DNA of 14,554 bases from Bacteroidota bacterium (GTDB taxonomy: Bacteria; Bacteroidota; Bacteroidia; Bacteroidales; Prolixibacteraceae). Positions 1 through 8,078 of this stretch are shown in pieces (within the stretch, counting starts at the first letter, position 1; every line of letters begins with the position of its first letter). Where the stretch lies: positions 1-14,554 of the forward strand of contig JAEWME010000034.1 of the NCBI GenBank assembly GCA_023393265.1, read 5' to 3'. The notes under the pieces are model-generated. The model did not search any database, was not told the DNA's origin, and worked only from the letters and a program-made list of their open reading frames with translations. A program made the position numbers and the translations under genes.

Positions 1-1541
1 GTGTCTACTCTTGTCAGTAAATTTCTTTCTGCTCCGGCTTTTTGCAGCATGTCGAGCAAAATGGGCGCATTTCTTCCGGGAGTTGAATACAGGTAAATAT
101 TTTTCCGGGAGGCAACCACACTGTCGAGCCTGGCAGGTCCACAGCGCCAAAACTTTACTTCATTCGGATTACCTTCGTAAGTAATAATATTCGGGTTTAT
201 AGCCATTAGCGTGTTGAGGTACTGATCGCGGTGACCACAATAGCTAAGCCCGTAAATAATCGCATTCTCCTGAAATGGCCCGCCTTCCCAGGTTGGCTCA
301 ACAAACCAGATGTCATCTTTGGTAACCGTTGAGTTTACGAAGTTCATAATCTTTTCGCGTTGGGCGATTTGCGATTTGATTCCGGTCAATCCTGAATTCG
401 ATTTTCCTAAATTGATCATTACAAAAATTACCGGAAGGATGCTGCTGTAAAGGATTACTGACTTCTTATTCCTGAAGTTCTCTTTCAGAAACATGGAGGA
501 AATAAAGAAAATAAACCCGTAAATCATGAAAGTGGGAGCAAGGTAATAGTTTTTGAAATGCTTCGAAACCATGACGATTTGCAGCGCAATGATCACCAAA
601 AAACCTGCAAACCAGAAAGTATATTTTGCACCGGTTGTTTTCCGCTTGATAACTGCAAAAATTAAAAGTGCAAACAATGCGATTGTAAGAATGAGTAATT
701 CAGGATTCAGAGTAAAAATTTCTTTGGTGCCGGCAATCATTTTCTGAACATTCAACACCTTCGACTCTCCACCGCCGTATAGGCCATCGTGCTTAAAAAT
801 ACTCATTACAAAGATCCGGTATTGCTTGAGCTTGTCAATGATTGGCAGGATGAAAATAAAAAAGGATACAATTCCGGAGGCAGCGTAAATCAGCCTGTTT
901 TTATTGGTTGTAATGAATAACAGTGGCAAAAACAGTAGGGGCAAAAAATTGAATTTGGTAGCCAGTCCAAAAGCCATTGCAGTACCGCTCCACAAAGCAA
1001 ATTTTATCGGAGAGCGATTTTCGTAGCCATGTTTTAGGTATATCATGAAAAACAACGAACCGGTAAGCAAAAAGAAACGGTCGGGATTTGCCCTGCAAAG
1101 AAGCCAAAGCAAAACATCGCTAAACAAAAATGCAGCCTGCAGAAAGAAAAGTTGCCAAACCGGTATTTTTCGCTGTAGGCCGATCGATCCAATCAGGTAA
1201 ATCAGGAATGCCTGAATTAAAAACATTGAAATGGAGATAGCATTCAAATAGTGTTCAGGACGCGAAAATACGTCAGTGGCAATATCGTTTTTCCCCGAAA
1301 AGAGATGTGTCAGCCAGATGATAATTCCATTATAAACCTGATAAGGTGTTCCCGGATGGTCGAAATGACCGATCCAGTTAAAATGCAGTTGAGCGCAGTT
1401 TAATCCATTCACCAGATACGGAAACTCGGGGTCAGCCGATTTCGAGTAAAACGGATCGAAAAGCTGGAGCATGTATATTCCGGCTATTACAGCGATTACC
1501 GGAAAGATTGCAATCAAAACTTTGGGGCGAATGGTTTTCAT
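1..1541 (-). CDS. GT39-like integral membrane glycosyltransferase (3' end cut by window)
   Basis: An open frame of 513 codons starts at the ATG at 1541 and runs off the left edge without a stop; my own reading of the reverse strand gave it. The protein is polytopic, with a hydrophobic segment at about residues 9-25 and many more later. The first outer loop carries an acidic motif, DPEF (37-40), followed by HFDHPGTPY (59-67). Later come RANPD (150-154) and LATKFNFLP (193-201). This order matches the GT-C fold PMT_2/GT39 group, which moves a sugar from a polyprenyl-phosphate carrier to an acceptor outside the cytoplasmic membrane. The visible C-terminal part, after about residue 400, looks soluble and extracytoplasmic. 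It starts 4 bases after the stop of the methyltransferase/GT2 fusion gene, so the two are surely co-transcribed. Sugar and acceptor are unknown. Confidence 0.85.
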   Translation of the reverse strand, partial: MKTIRPKVLIAIFPVIAVIAGIYMLQLFDPFYSKSADPEFPYLVNGLNCAQLHFNWIGHFDHPGTPYQVYNGIIIWLTHLFSGKNDIATDVFSRPEHYLNAISISMFLIQAFLIYLIGSIGLQRKIPVWQLFFLQAAFLFSDVLLWLLCRANPDRFFLLTGSLFFMIYLKHGYENRSPIKFALWSGTAMAFGLATKFNFLPLLFLPLLFITTNKNRLIYAASGIVSFFIFILPIIDKLKQYRIFVMSIFKHDGLYGGGESKVLNVQKMIAGTKEIFTLNPELLILTIALFALLIFAVIKRKTTGAKYTFWFAGFLVIIALQIVMVSKHFKNYYLAPTFMIYGFIFFISSMFLKENFRNKKSVILYSSILPVIFVMINLGKSNSGLTGIKSQIAQREKIMNFVNSTVTKDDIWFVEPTWEGGPFQENAIIYGLSYCGHRDQYLNTLMAINPNIITYEGNPNEVKFWRCGPARLDSVVASRKNIYLYSTPGRNAPILLDMLQKAGAERNLLTRVD

Positions 1542-1545
1542 AGGA

Positions 1546-2955
1546 TTATTTGAATTTTATTTTTCGGGCAGCGAAAAGGCTCATTTGGATGAGCAGCCAG
1601 CCATGACTGAACCGGCTGATTTGCGTTGAACCATATTCGCGGTCGCGATAGTGCACAATCACTTCTGTAATTTTCAGATTTAGCTTGGCAGCGCCAAACA
1701 ACAAATCGAAGTCGCCGAACGGGTCGAAATCGCCAAAGTAGCTGCGGTTTGCCAGAATGGTTTCGTAATCTTTTTTGAAAAGCACTTTGGTTCCGCAAAG
1801 TGTGTCTTTCATTCGCTGACCGAGCAAATAGGAGAAAAACCAACCGAAAAACTTGTTGGCCATAAAATTAAGAAAACGCATAGCTTCTTTCTCCATCGGG
1901 TAAACCAGGCGGCAACCGTTGATGAACTCGCCTTTGTTGTTGCGAAGCGCCTCATAGAATTTGGGCATATCTTCGGGCGGTGTGGTCAGGTCGGCGTCTA
2001 AAATCATCAAAATGTCGCATGAGGCGGCAGCAAATGCTTCGCGCACGGCGTTTCCCTTTCCCTTCCCGCTTTGCTTCATCACTTTAATGTCAACTTCATG
2101 ATAGATTTTTTGCACGCGCAACATTTCGTCGTATGTGCCGTCGCTCGAATTTCCCTCGATGAAAATAAACTCCTGATGAGAACCGAATTTGGGCGTCCGC
2201 TTTACTGCATTTTCAATGTTGCCCATTTCGTTTCTGGCCGGTACAACAATCGTAACCGAGAATTCGGTTGGCTCCGAATAAACCGGTCGTGCTGTGATAA
2301 ACTGGATGAGGTTGAGGCTTTGAATTCCCGGAAGGTTCGCCAGAAACTTGTTCACAATCAGGTTAAACAGCGGAACGTATTTCGGGAAAAGCAACTTTCG
2401 CTCAACCTTGATGATTTCAAAATTTTCGAGATAAAGCACATTTTCAATGTCCTTAATGGTGAGCCAATTTTGGAGCGGCTGTTTGGCTTTCAGTCCAATT
2501 TTTTCACCAATTTTTAAGGTTGGTTCCCATATATAATTGTAGCTCGAAATCACGATTTTCGTTCGGGGCGTCACGTAGGTACGAATACTCCTGAAAAATG
2601 TCTGAATGTCCCACAGCGACGTGATCAGGTCGGAAACGATGATGTAGTCGATTTCGGTACCCGGTTTAAAAGTGATGGCGTCGGCAATCACAAATTCCAG
2701 ATGTGGATACTTTGCCTGCGCAATTTCTACCATACTTTTCGAGAAATCGACGCCAATGCCTTTGGCTGGCTTCACGGCATTGAGCAGATCGCCGGTACCG
2801 CATCCCAGTTCGAGCACAGTCGCCCCTTCAGGAATAATAAATGAGAATTGCTTCTCGATGGTTCTTTGGTAAAAACGGTTTCTCCGTTTCCACTTGTCGC
2901 GTTTGTGTGCGGTTTGTTCAAAATAGTCGAGAAGTATTTGTTGTCCTTTTTCCAT
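1546..2955 (-). CDS. Bifunctional SAM-dependent methyltransferase / family 2 glycosyltransferase
   Basis: The protein has 469 residues from the ATG at 2955. A TTG 30 bases upstream (2985) would add 10 residues but has no support, so ATG is preferred. The N-terminal half is a class I methyltransferase: SAM-binding motif I VLELGCGTG (47-55), the acidic GVDFS (68-72) and FVIADA (88-93). The C-terminal half, from about 230, is a cytoplasmic GT2 domain of the polyprenyl-phosphate-mannose-synthase kind: TIVVPARNE (235-243), EGNSSDGT (267-274), the metal-binding DxD in LDADL (D320, D322), then DTLCGTK (384-390) and YGSTQISRF (441-449). I see no clear membrane segment apart from a weakly hydrophobic stretch near 368-378. 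This fusion type occurs in Bacteroidota. The methyltransferase may modify the lipid carrier, the sugar or another product of the pathway; which one is not visible. The GT-C enzyme encoded just downstream is a natural user of its product. Confidence 0.9.
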   Translation of the reverse strand: MEKGQQILLDYFEQTAHKRDKWKRRNRFYQRTIEKQFSFIIPEGATVLELGCGTGDLLNAVKPAKGIGVDFSKSMVEIAQAKYPHLEFVIADAITFKPGTEIDYIIVSDLITSLWDIQTFFRSIRTYVTPRTKIVISSYNYIWEPTLKIGEKIGLKAKQPLQNWLTIKDIENVLYLENFEIIKVERKLLFPKYVPLFNLIVNKFLANLPGIQSLNLIQFITARPVYSEPTEFSVTIVVPARNEMGNIENAVKRTPKFGSHQEFIFIEGNSSDGTYDEMLRVQKIYHEVDIKVMKQSGKGKGNAVREAFAAASCDILMILDADLTTPPEDMPKFYEALRNNKGEFINGCRLVYPMEKEAMRFLNFMANKFFGWFFSYLLGQRMKDTLCGTKVLFKKDYETILANRSYFGDFDPFGDFDLLFGAAKLNLKITEVIVHYRDREYGSTQISRFSHGWLLIQMSLFAARKIKFK

Positions 2956-3018
2956 GAAAATACAGGTCTGTTCAGTTATTATCAATTATTTCGTATCGCA
3001 AAAGTAGTTTGTCGAAAC

Positions 3019-3954
3019 TTATTCAGAAAAATTTGTCTCCGAAATCAGGTAGTTGGGCCTCCGTTTATTTTCGATGAACATTTTACCCAGATATTCGCCA
3101 ATAATTCCCAACATCAACAGGTTAATTCCGCCAACAAATAATACGCTGATAATAACTGAAGTCCAACCAGTAATTGCCTGATCAGTAAAAAGGTGAACAT
3201 ACAGGGCATACAGACCATACAGAAAAGCGAACACGGCGATTACGAACCCGAGATAAATAGAAATCTTTAATGGTTTAACGCTGAATGCTGTTACGCCCGT
3301 TGAGGCGAATTTGAGCATTTTCTTAAATGTGTATTTTGTTGTTCCCGCAAAACGTTCGGCTGCTGTAAAGGTAACAGTGGTTTGTTTAAATCCCATCCAG
3401 GGAATTATTCCCCTGAAAAACAGGTAATTCTCGGAGAATAGATGTAGTTGTTTTAATACCTTTTTGTCGATTAACCTGAAATCTGCCATACCGTTTTCTA
3501 TCGTCACGTCAGAAAGTCTGTTTATCATTTTATAGAATAAGCGGGAAGTTATTTTCTTGGAAAAAGGTATGGACGCATGATCTTTCCTGAGAGTATTCAC
3601 AATTTCGAATCCTTTTTCCCATTCCTCTATCAGTTGCGGAATAACAGACGGCGGATGCTGAAGGTCGGCGTCCAGGCTTATTGCGCATTCTCCTGTAGCA
3701 AAATCGTAACCGGCTTTTAAGGCATTTTGATGTCCGAAATTCCTGGAGAAAGATATGTATTTGATTTTTTCGTTTTCGTTTGTAAGCTTTTTGAGCACCT
3801 GAAGCGTGTTGTCTTTACTCCCGTCGTTTACATAGATAAGTTCGAAGTCATATTTTGGGGGGAGATATTGCCAAATGGTTTTATTAAATGTTTCGAGCCC
3901 TTCTTCTTCGTTGAAGCAAGGTACTATTACGGATAATTTCCGGTTAGTATTCAT
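3019..3954 (-). CDS. GtrB-like polyprenyl-phosphate glycosyltransferase (GT2)
   Basis: The 311-residue protein has the full GtrB/bactoprenol glucosyltransferase layout. An N-terminal GT2 domain carries LSVIVPCFNEEEG (7-19), YVNDGSKDNT (41-50) and LDADLQHPP (94-102, metal-binding D95 and D97). A FRGIIPWMGF segment (180-189) precedes two C-terminal membrane helices at about 231-253 and 264-287, and the typical tail IGEYLGKMFIENKRRP (285-300) follows. The family moves a sugar from a nucleotide donor to undecaprenyl phosphate on the cytoplasmic face; glucose is common, but the sugar here cannot be inferred. Length is normal and all key motifs are intact. It is the first gene of a minus-strand cluster, 63 bases upstream of the methyltransferase/GT2 gene, and is divergent from the large membrane protein at 4017. 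The start at 3954 is the first ATG that begins the conserved domain properly. Confidence 0.93.
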   Translation of the reverse strand: MNTNRKLSVIVPCFNEEEGLETFNKTIWQYLPPKYDFELIYVNDGSKDNTLQVLKKLTNENEKIKYISFSRNFGHQNALKAGYDFATGECAISLDADLQHPPSVIPQLIEEWEKGFEIVNTLRKDHASIPFSKKITSRLFYKMINRLSDVTIENGMADFRLIDKKVLKQLHLFSENYLFFRGIIPWMGFKQTTVTFTAAERFAGTTKYTFKKMLKFASTGVTAFSVKPLKISIYLGFVIAVFAFLYGLYALYVHLFTDQAITGWTSVIISVLFVGGINLLMLGIIGEYLGKMFIENKRRPNYLISETNFSE

Positions 3955-3958
3955 AAAT

Positions 3959-3989
3959 TTTGGACAAATTTTCTGTAAATATAGCTTTA
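3959..3989 (+). promoter_or_regulatory. Predicted Bacteroidota-type promoter for the gene at 4017
   Basis: A TTTG at 3959-3962 is followed, after 19 bases, by TAGCTTTA at 3982-3989. The known Bacteroidota primary sigma consensus is TTTG near -33 and TAnnTTTG near -7, spaced about 19-21 bases. The match is complete at -33 and 5 of 6 fixed positions at -7. A start near 3996 would leave a leader of about 20 bases before the ATG at 4017. It overlaps the -7 element proposed for the opposite strand, so the two directions may compete for polymerase. Confidence 0.5.
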
Positions 3990-4009
3990 TTTGTATTTAA
4001 TTAAATCAA
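3976..4009 (-). promoter_or_regulatory. Possible promoter for the minus-strand cluster starting at 3954
   Basis: On the minus strand TATATTTA (3983-3976) resembles the -7 element TAnnTTTG. The nearest TTG (4009-4007) lies 23 bases upstream, which is longer than usual. The 11-base string tgtaaatatag (plus strand, 3974-3984) occurs identically at 10274-10284, just upstream of the GT2 gene of the other minus-strand cluster. This supports a shared start element. The call rests on this repeat and on position only. Confidence 0.35.
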
Positions 4010-4016
4010 TGCAAAA

Positions 4017-6317
4017 ATGGATAACCGGAAAAAGGGACTTCTTTTGACCAGCATTCTTTCACTGTCCATTATCTTCTTTTTTTTTGGTAAGATAATCAGT
4101 ACTCCGAATAAATATTATTTTGCGGCAGGGGGCGATGGATTCAAGTCGTATTATGGTTCACTTTATCATCTTGACGTAGATTCAACTTACTCGAAATTTG
4201 AGGGGATGAACTATCCCTATGGCGAGTCGGTCTTTTTTACCGACAACCAGCCTTTGTTAACCAATACAGTAAAATGGATCAGCAATAACCTCGTCGACAT
4301 TCGGGGAAATATGGTTGCAATTATCAATCTCTCAATGATCTTTTCAATGCTTGTTGCAGCCGTTTTCCTTTTTTTGTTATTTGCTGAGCTAGGAGTTATT
4401 TGGTGGCTTGGTTCTTTAGCTGCGGTGGGCGTTTGTGCGCTCTCCCCGCAAATAGGCAGGATGGCAGGCCATTTTTCTTTATCTCATGTGTTTTGGATAC
4501 CGCTCATGCTGTATCTTATCGTTCGCTTTTCAAAGAAACCAGGATGGTTGCTGACAGCACTAATAGCTTTGGTCACTTTTTTGGCTGCGTCGATGCAACT
4601 ATATTTCCTCGGATTTTATGGATTGTTGTTGACTTTCTACTGGTTGCAGGCTAAAAACTGGCTAAAAGAAACCTGGCATAGCAGGGGTGCTGCATTTTTG
4701 CATTGGTTTATTCAGGTAATAGTACCTTTTGTTGCACTGGAAATAATAATGACTATGACAGACCCGGTTGGAGACAGAACCACCCATCCGTATGGGTTTT
4801 TAGTCTATCTGGCTCATCCTGTCAGTATTTTTCTTCCATCAGGAACTCCATATAGTTTTGTTCCAAAATATATTACTGTTTTTAATCATTTGGATTGGGA
4901 AGCGCTTGCATTTGTTGGTGTTGTATCTACCTTGGGATTCGTAGTTGGTTTATTCGTTTTTTTTAGGAAGCTTTTTACAGGGAAGGCATTTTGGAAGGTT
5001 AGCAATCAGAAGGTTTTAAACGCTTTTTTCTGGGCTTCAATCGTTGGTCTGTTGCTTTCATTTGGCTTGCCGTTCAAGATGGGAATGGAATGGTTAATCG
5101 ATTATATTGGTCCATTCAGGCAGTTGAGGGCACTTTCACGTTTTTCGTGGCTTTTCTTTTATGTGATTAATGTGATCGTTTTTTATCATTTGTTTGATTG
5201 GCTTAAGAACAGTAATAAGAAGGTTTTCCCGTCAGTTATACTGATTATCGCTTTTGTTTTCCTATTTGTTGATGGGTATTACAACATGCGGGCAACTGCT
5301 CCCCGATTACTTAACGAGAAGCCGGTAATGGAAGATGCGACTAATGAGCTTACTGAAAATAAGTGGGTCATGCAAATCGATGCAAAGCAGTTTCAGGCAA
5401 TTATGCCGATTCCTTATTTTCATGTTGGATCTGAAAATATCTGGATTGATTCGAAGAATAGTTCACTGGAAACGACCTTAATTGCTTCATTAAAAACAGG
5501 ACTCCCAACCACTGCGGTGATGATGGGAAGGACTTCTCTGTCTCAGACTTACAGAAATTATTCATTAATGCTGGACCCCATTCATAACTATAGCATCCTG
5601 ACTGACTTCAAGAATAAAAAGGACATTCTTCTGCTTATTATGAAGGGATATGAGGTTAATGATAATGAAAAGAGATTGATTTCTGCTTCCTCATTTCTAA
5701 CTGGGAATGATCAGTTTGAATTATATCGTTTGCCAATTGACAGTCTTGACCAGATACCACAGAAGTATTGCCATCAGATCATTTCAGAATTTAACCATGA
5801 GAAATTAACTCGGAAAGAAAATTTACTTGTTAAAGACTCTGTTTCATTTCTGTATTACCAGAACTTTGATGATGAAAATGCGCCTGGTTTTGATGGCCGT
5901 GGTGCGCATGCTTTGCGCGTGAAAGACTGGAACACGCTTTTTGAACAAAAGATTGAGAATGCCCAAGCCGGTGATTTATACCTGGTTTCGTTTTGGCTCA
6001 AAGATTTCCGAACCGACGGATATCCGCGATTTAATATTGAGAATACGCAAGTTGATCGGGATGGTAAAGTTGTGGATTATTTTTATTCTGATATTCACCG
6101 GTATATTGCTGCAATAGATGGCGACTGGGCGTTGTTCGAAGTTCCTGTTAGCGTGAAAGCTGATAGCGTTTCGCTTAAAGTAGCTATCCGAAATGAGATT
6201 TTGCGAAAGGCCAATTATGTGATGGACGAATTCCTGATCAGAAAATCGACAAACGATGTTTATAAAACCGAACCAGGTTGGCTGGTGAAGAATACCAGAA
6301 GATTTCAGGTAGACTAA
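4017..6317 (+). CDS. Large polytopic membrane protein, GT-C-like, with soluble C-terminal half
   Basis: The 766-residue protein is the only plus-strand gene. Residues 1 to about 420 hold some ten hydrophobic segments, the last at about 405-419. The first outer loop contains GGDGFKSYY (38-46) and a conserved-looking region around NYPYGESVFFTDNQP (65-79). An acidic residue in a long first loop fits a GT-C glycosyltransferase, but I recognise no exact family. Residues 420-766 have no membrane segment and should lie outside the membrane. The end part, about 590-755, is rich in alternating polar and hydrophobic strands with FDDENAPGFDGRG (616-628) and resembles a jelly-roll/carbohydrate-binding fold, though that is inference. 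The start at 4017 is in frame with the first membrane helix; an ATG at 4009 is in another frame. A run of nine T (4077-4085) lies in codons 21-23. It ends 5 bases from the convergent gene's stop. The role is probably sugar transfer onto a surface glycan or glycoprotein. Confidence 0.8.
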   Translation: MDNRKKGLLLTSILSLSIIFFFFGKIISTPNKYYFAAGGDGFKSYYGSLYHLDVDSTYSKFEGMNYPYGESVFFTDNQPLLTNTVKWISNNLVDIRGNMVAIINLSMIFSMLVAAVFLFLLFAELGVIWWLGSLAAVGVCALSPQIGRMAGHFSLSHVFWIPLMLYLIVRFSKKPGWLLTALIALVTFLAASMQLYFLGFYGLLLTFYWLQAKNWLKETWHSRGAAFLHWFIQVIVPFVALEIIMTMTDPVGDRTTHPYGFLVYLAHPVSIFLPSGTPYSFVPKYITVFNHLDWEALAFVGVVSTLGFVVGLFVFFRKLFTGKAFWKVSNQKVLNAFFWASIVGLLLSFGLPFKMGMEWLIDYIGPFRQLRALSRFSWLFFYVINVIVFYHLFDWLKNSNKKVFPSVILIIAFVFLFVDGYYNMRATAPRLLNEKPVMEDATNELTENKWVMQIDAKQFQAIMPIPYFHVGSENIWIDSKNSSLETTLIASLKTGLPTTAVMMGRTSLSQTYRNYSLMLDPIHNYSILTDFKNKKDILLLIMKGYEVNDNEKRLISASSFLTGNDQFELYRLPIDSLDQIPQKYCHQIISEFNHEKLTRKENLLVKDSVSFLYYQNFDDENAPGFDGRGAHALRVKDWNTLFEQKIENAQAGDLYLVSFWLKDFRTDGYPRFNIENTQVDRDGKVVDYFYSDIHRYIAAIDGDWALFEVPVSVKADSVSLKVAIRNEILRKANYVMDEFLIRKSTNDVYKTEPGWLVKNTRRFQVD

Positions 6318-6322
6318 GCCTT

Positions 6323-7963
6323 TTATTTACCTAACTTGTACAAATAGCAAAATCCGTTTTGGAATGTCAATGTGTAGCTTTTTTCCAGTATAGACTTGAT
6401 CAGTGCGAAATCTGAATTTGTTTCATCTGGCTGCGCCCCAAAAATAACAACGTAAGGTATTTCCTGAATTTTACCGTCCTTCAGAGGTAGTGAGAAAACG
6501 TCTGGATTTTGCGGATTCTGGTAAAAGCTTTTAACCATTTTTTTGTTGTCGGCAGCCCATACATTGATTGGTGAAAGTTCGTACTTACCATCAATCTTCC
6601 AATTAACAGGAAACCATTTAAGTTGACCTTCATAGTTTTCAATGACTACAATTGGTTTCCCGCTGCCAAAATATCCAGAACTATGCATGTGCAGCCAATT
6701 GTTATCGTATGCGTAATTGAAGGGAAGTAAAAGACTTCCTTCTTCTATATGATTAGTAACTTCTTTCATAAGCACTATTTGCTTCGATATTTCTCTCATT
6801 GCTTTGGAGTGAAAAAATACAAAACATATATGAGTGGTAACGATTATAAAAACAGCGACCTTGTGTAGCCACTTTGGATATTTTTGAGTTGAAAGCCAAA
6901 AGCATAAAAAAAGAAATACAAGGATTATTAGTCTTTCAGGCAATATATTAGCATTGGGCACTATTAAATAAAGAATGGTGAACGCAACGAAGAGCAAGAA
7001 CCAAAATATACTAAATCTTGGTCGAGATAAATTAATATGTAATGTTTCACTTGTAAAGTTTGTATTCTTTTTTATCCACAGGAAGGTGTTCGTTGCTACC
7101 ATTAAAACAAATAGACATAAGAGTGCATGAGTAAAATATGTCCATTTGTCACAGTAGCATAACGTCAATAAAGGGCGAATATCCGCTAGCCATTTTAGAA
7201 GTTGCTGTAAATTCATTCGTCCCGCTTCTTCTAGTGAATCAACGTTTAAAATATAAACTATTGTCAAAGCCAAGGTTGGTAAAATAGCGATTGCAATCGC
7301 TATCAATTTAGTTTTAAAAATAGTCCAGTTAGAAACGTTAAATCCGGTTTGTGTTTTTTCGACCTTTAAAGAGGCGAATGGCAAAATAAAAGCAACTACT
7401 ATTGTTACCAATAAAATTAGCATGTGGGAAAAGTAAACAAGAAGAAAAAGCAGTGCAAGAACAGATATTTGTTTGAGGTTAAAATGTTTTAAAAATTTGA
7501 GTATGTAGTAAGTAACCCCGAAAAACGCAACCAGCGCAAATACCAAATTATAAGAACCAAGGTATAACAAATGGTTATGTGCGAATAAAACTCCCAAGTA
7601 AGAAAAGGCTTTATTTTCAGGTACGAACCACAAAATAATCTTTCGAAAAAAAACAGGAAACAAAATCAAATAAATTCCCAAAACAATTTTTTCTGAAAGA
7701 GAATCGGGGATGAATAAATTAAAGAAAGCAAACAGAAAATGAGATATCCAGTTCGGAACAGGTAATGAGTTTAGTTTAAAGAGATCTGAAAATGCTGGAT
7801 TATTTCCTGCTAATAATTCCCTTATGATGTTTCCATTATACAAATGACCAGCACCATCCAGTGTAAGGTAATATTTTGCGAAGATCAATGGCAATATGCC
7901 GATAAAGACCAATAAATAAAAAAACGATCTCTCTGTTATAATTTTGGATATGAGTTTTTTCAT
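6323..7963 (-). CDS. Polytopic membrane protein, possible GT-C glycosyltransferase
   Basis: The 546-residue protein has about ten hydrophobic segments in residues 14-400, beginning with a helix at about 14-30 (FFYLLVFIGILPLIFA). A first outer loop follows with YLTLDGAGHLYNGN (32-45). An acidic residue and a histidine in this loop are reminiscent of GT-C enzymes, but the usual GT39 motifs are not all recognisable. The last 150 residues are mostly soluble and probably extracytoplasmic. The gene is strongly AT-rich, for example about 27% G+C in bases 7441-7500. It is the last gene of the minus-strand cluster starting at 10260, but a 115-base gap separates it from the GT39-like gene upstream, so it may have its own promoter; I see no convincing one. 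Its 3' end faces the plus-strand gene with only 5 bases between stops and no hairpin terminator. Function unproven. Confidence 0.75.
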   Translation of the reverse strand: MKKLISKIITERSFFYLLVFIGILPLIFAKYYLTLDGAGHLYNGNIIRELLAGNNPAFSDLFKLNSLPVPNWISHFLFAFFNLFIPDSLSEKIVLGIYLILFPVFFRKIILWFVPENKAFSYLGVLFAHNHLLYLGSYNLVFALVAFFGVTYYILKFLKHFNLKQISVLALLFLLVYFSHMLILLVTIVVAFILPFASLKVEKTQTGFNVSNWTIFKTKLIAIAIAILPTLALTIVYILNVDSLEEAGRMNLQQLLKWLADIRPLLTLCYCDKWTYFTHALLCLFVLMVATNTFLWIKKNTNFTSETLHINLSRPRFSIFWFLLFVAFTILYLIVPNANILPERLIILVFLFLCFWLSTQKYPKWLHKVAVFIIVTTHICFVFFHSKAMREISKQIVLMKEVTNHIEEGSLLLPFNYAYDNNWLHMHSSGYFGSGKPIVVIENYEGQLKWFPVNWKIDGKYELSPINVWAADNKKMVKSFYQNPQNPDVFSLPLKDGKIQEIPYVVIFGAQPDETNSDFALIKSILEKSYTLTFQNGFCYLYKLGK

Positions 7964-8078
7964 GACGTTAGAGAGAAAATTTATGGAATTATTGAATTAT
8001 CCTTAGTCTTGATTCAATTTGAGACGAAATTATCATATAATCACGAGGTGACTTATTTTTTTTAGAATTTATTCAAGA

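Noticed and set aside
901..1107. 68-codon minus-strand frame inside the left-edge gene.
   Set aside because: It lies in another frame of the 513-codon GT39-like gene, which is open to the window edge and carries the family motifs.
2956..2985. Longer start (TTG at 2985) for the methyltransferase/GT2 gene.
   Set aside because: The extra 10 residues show no family similarity, and an ATG directly precedes the conserved N-terminus.
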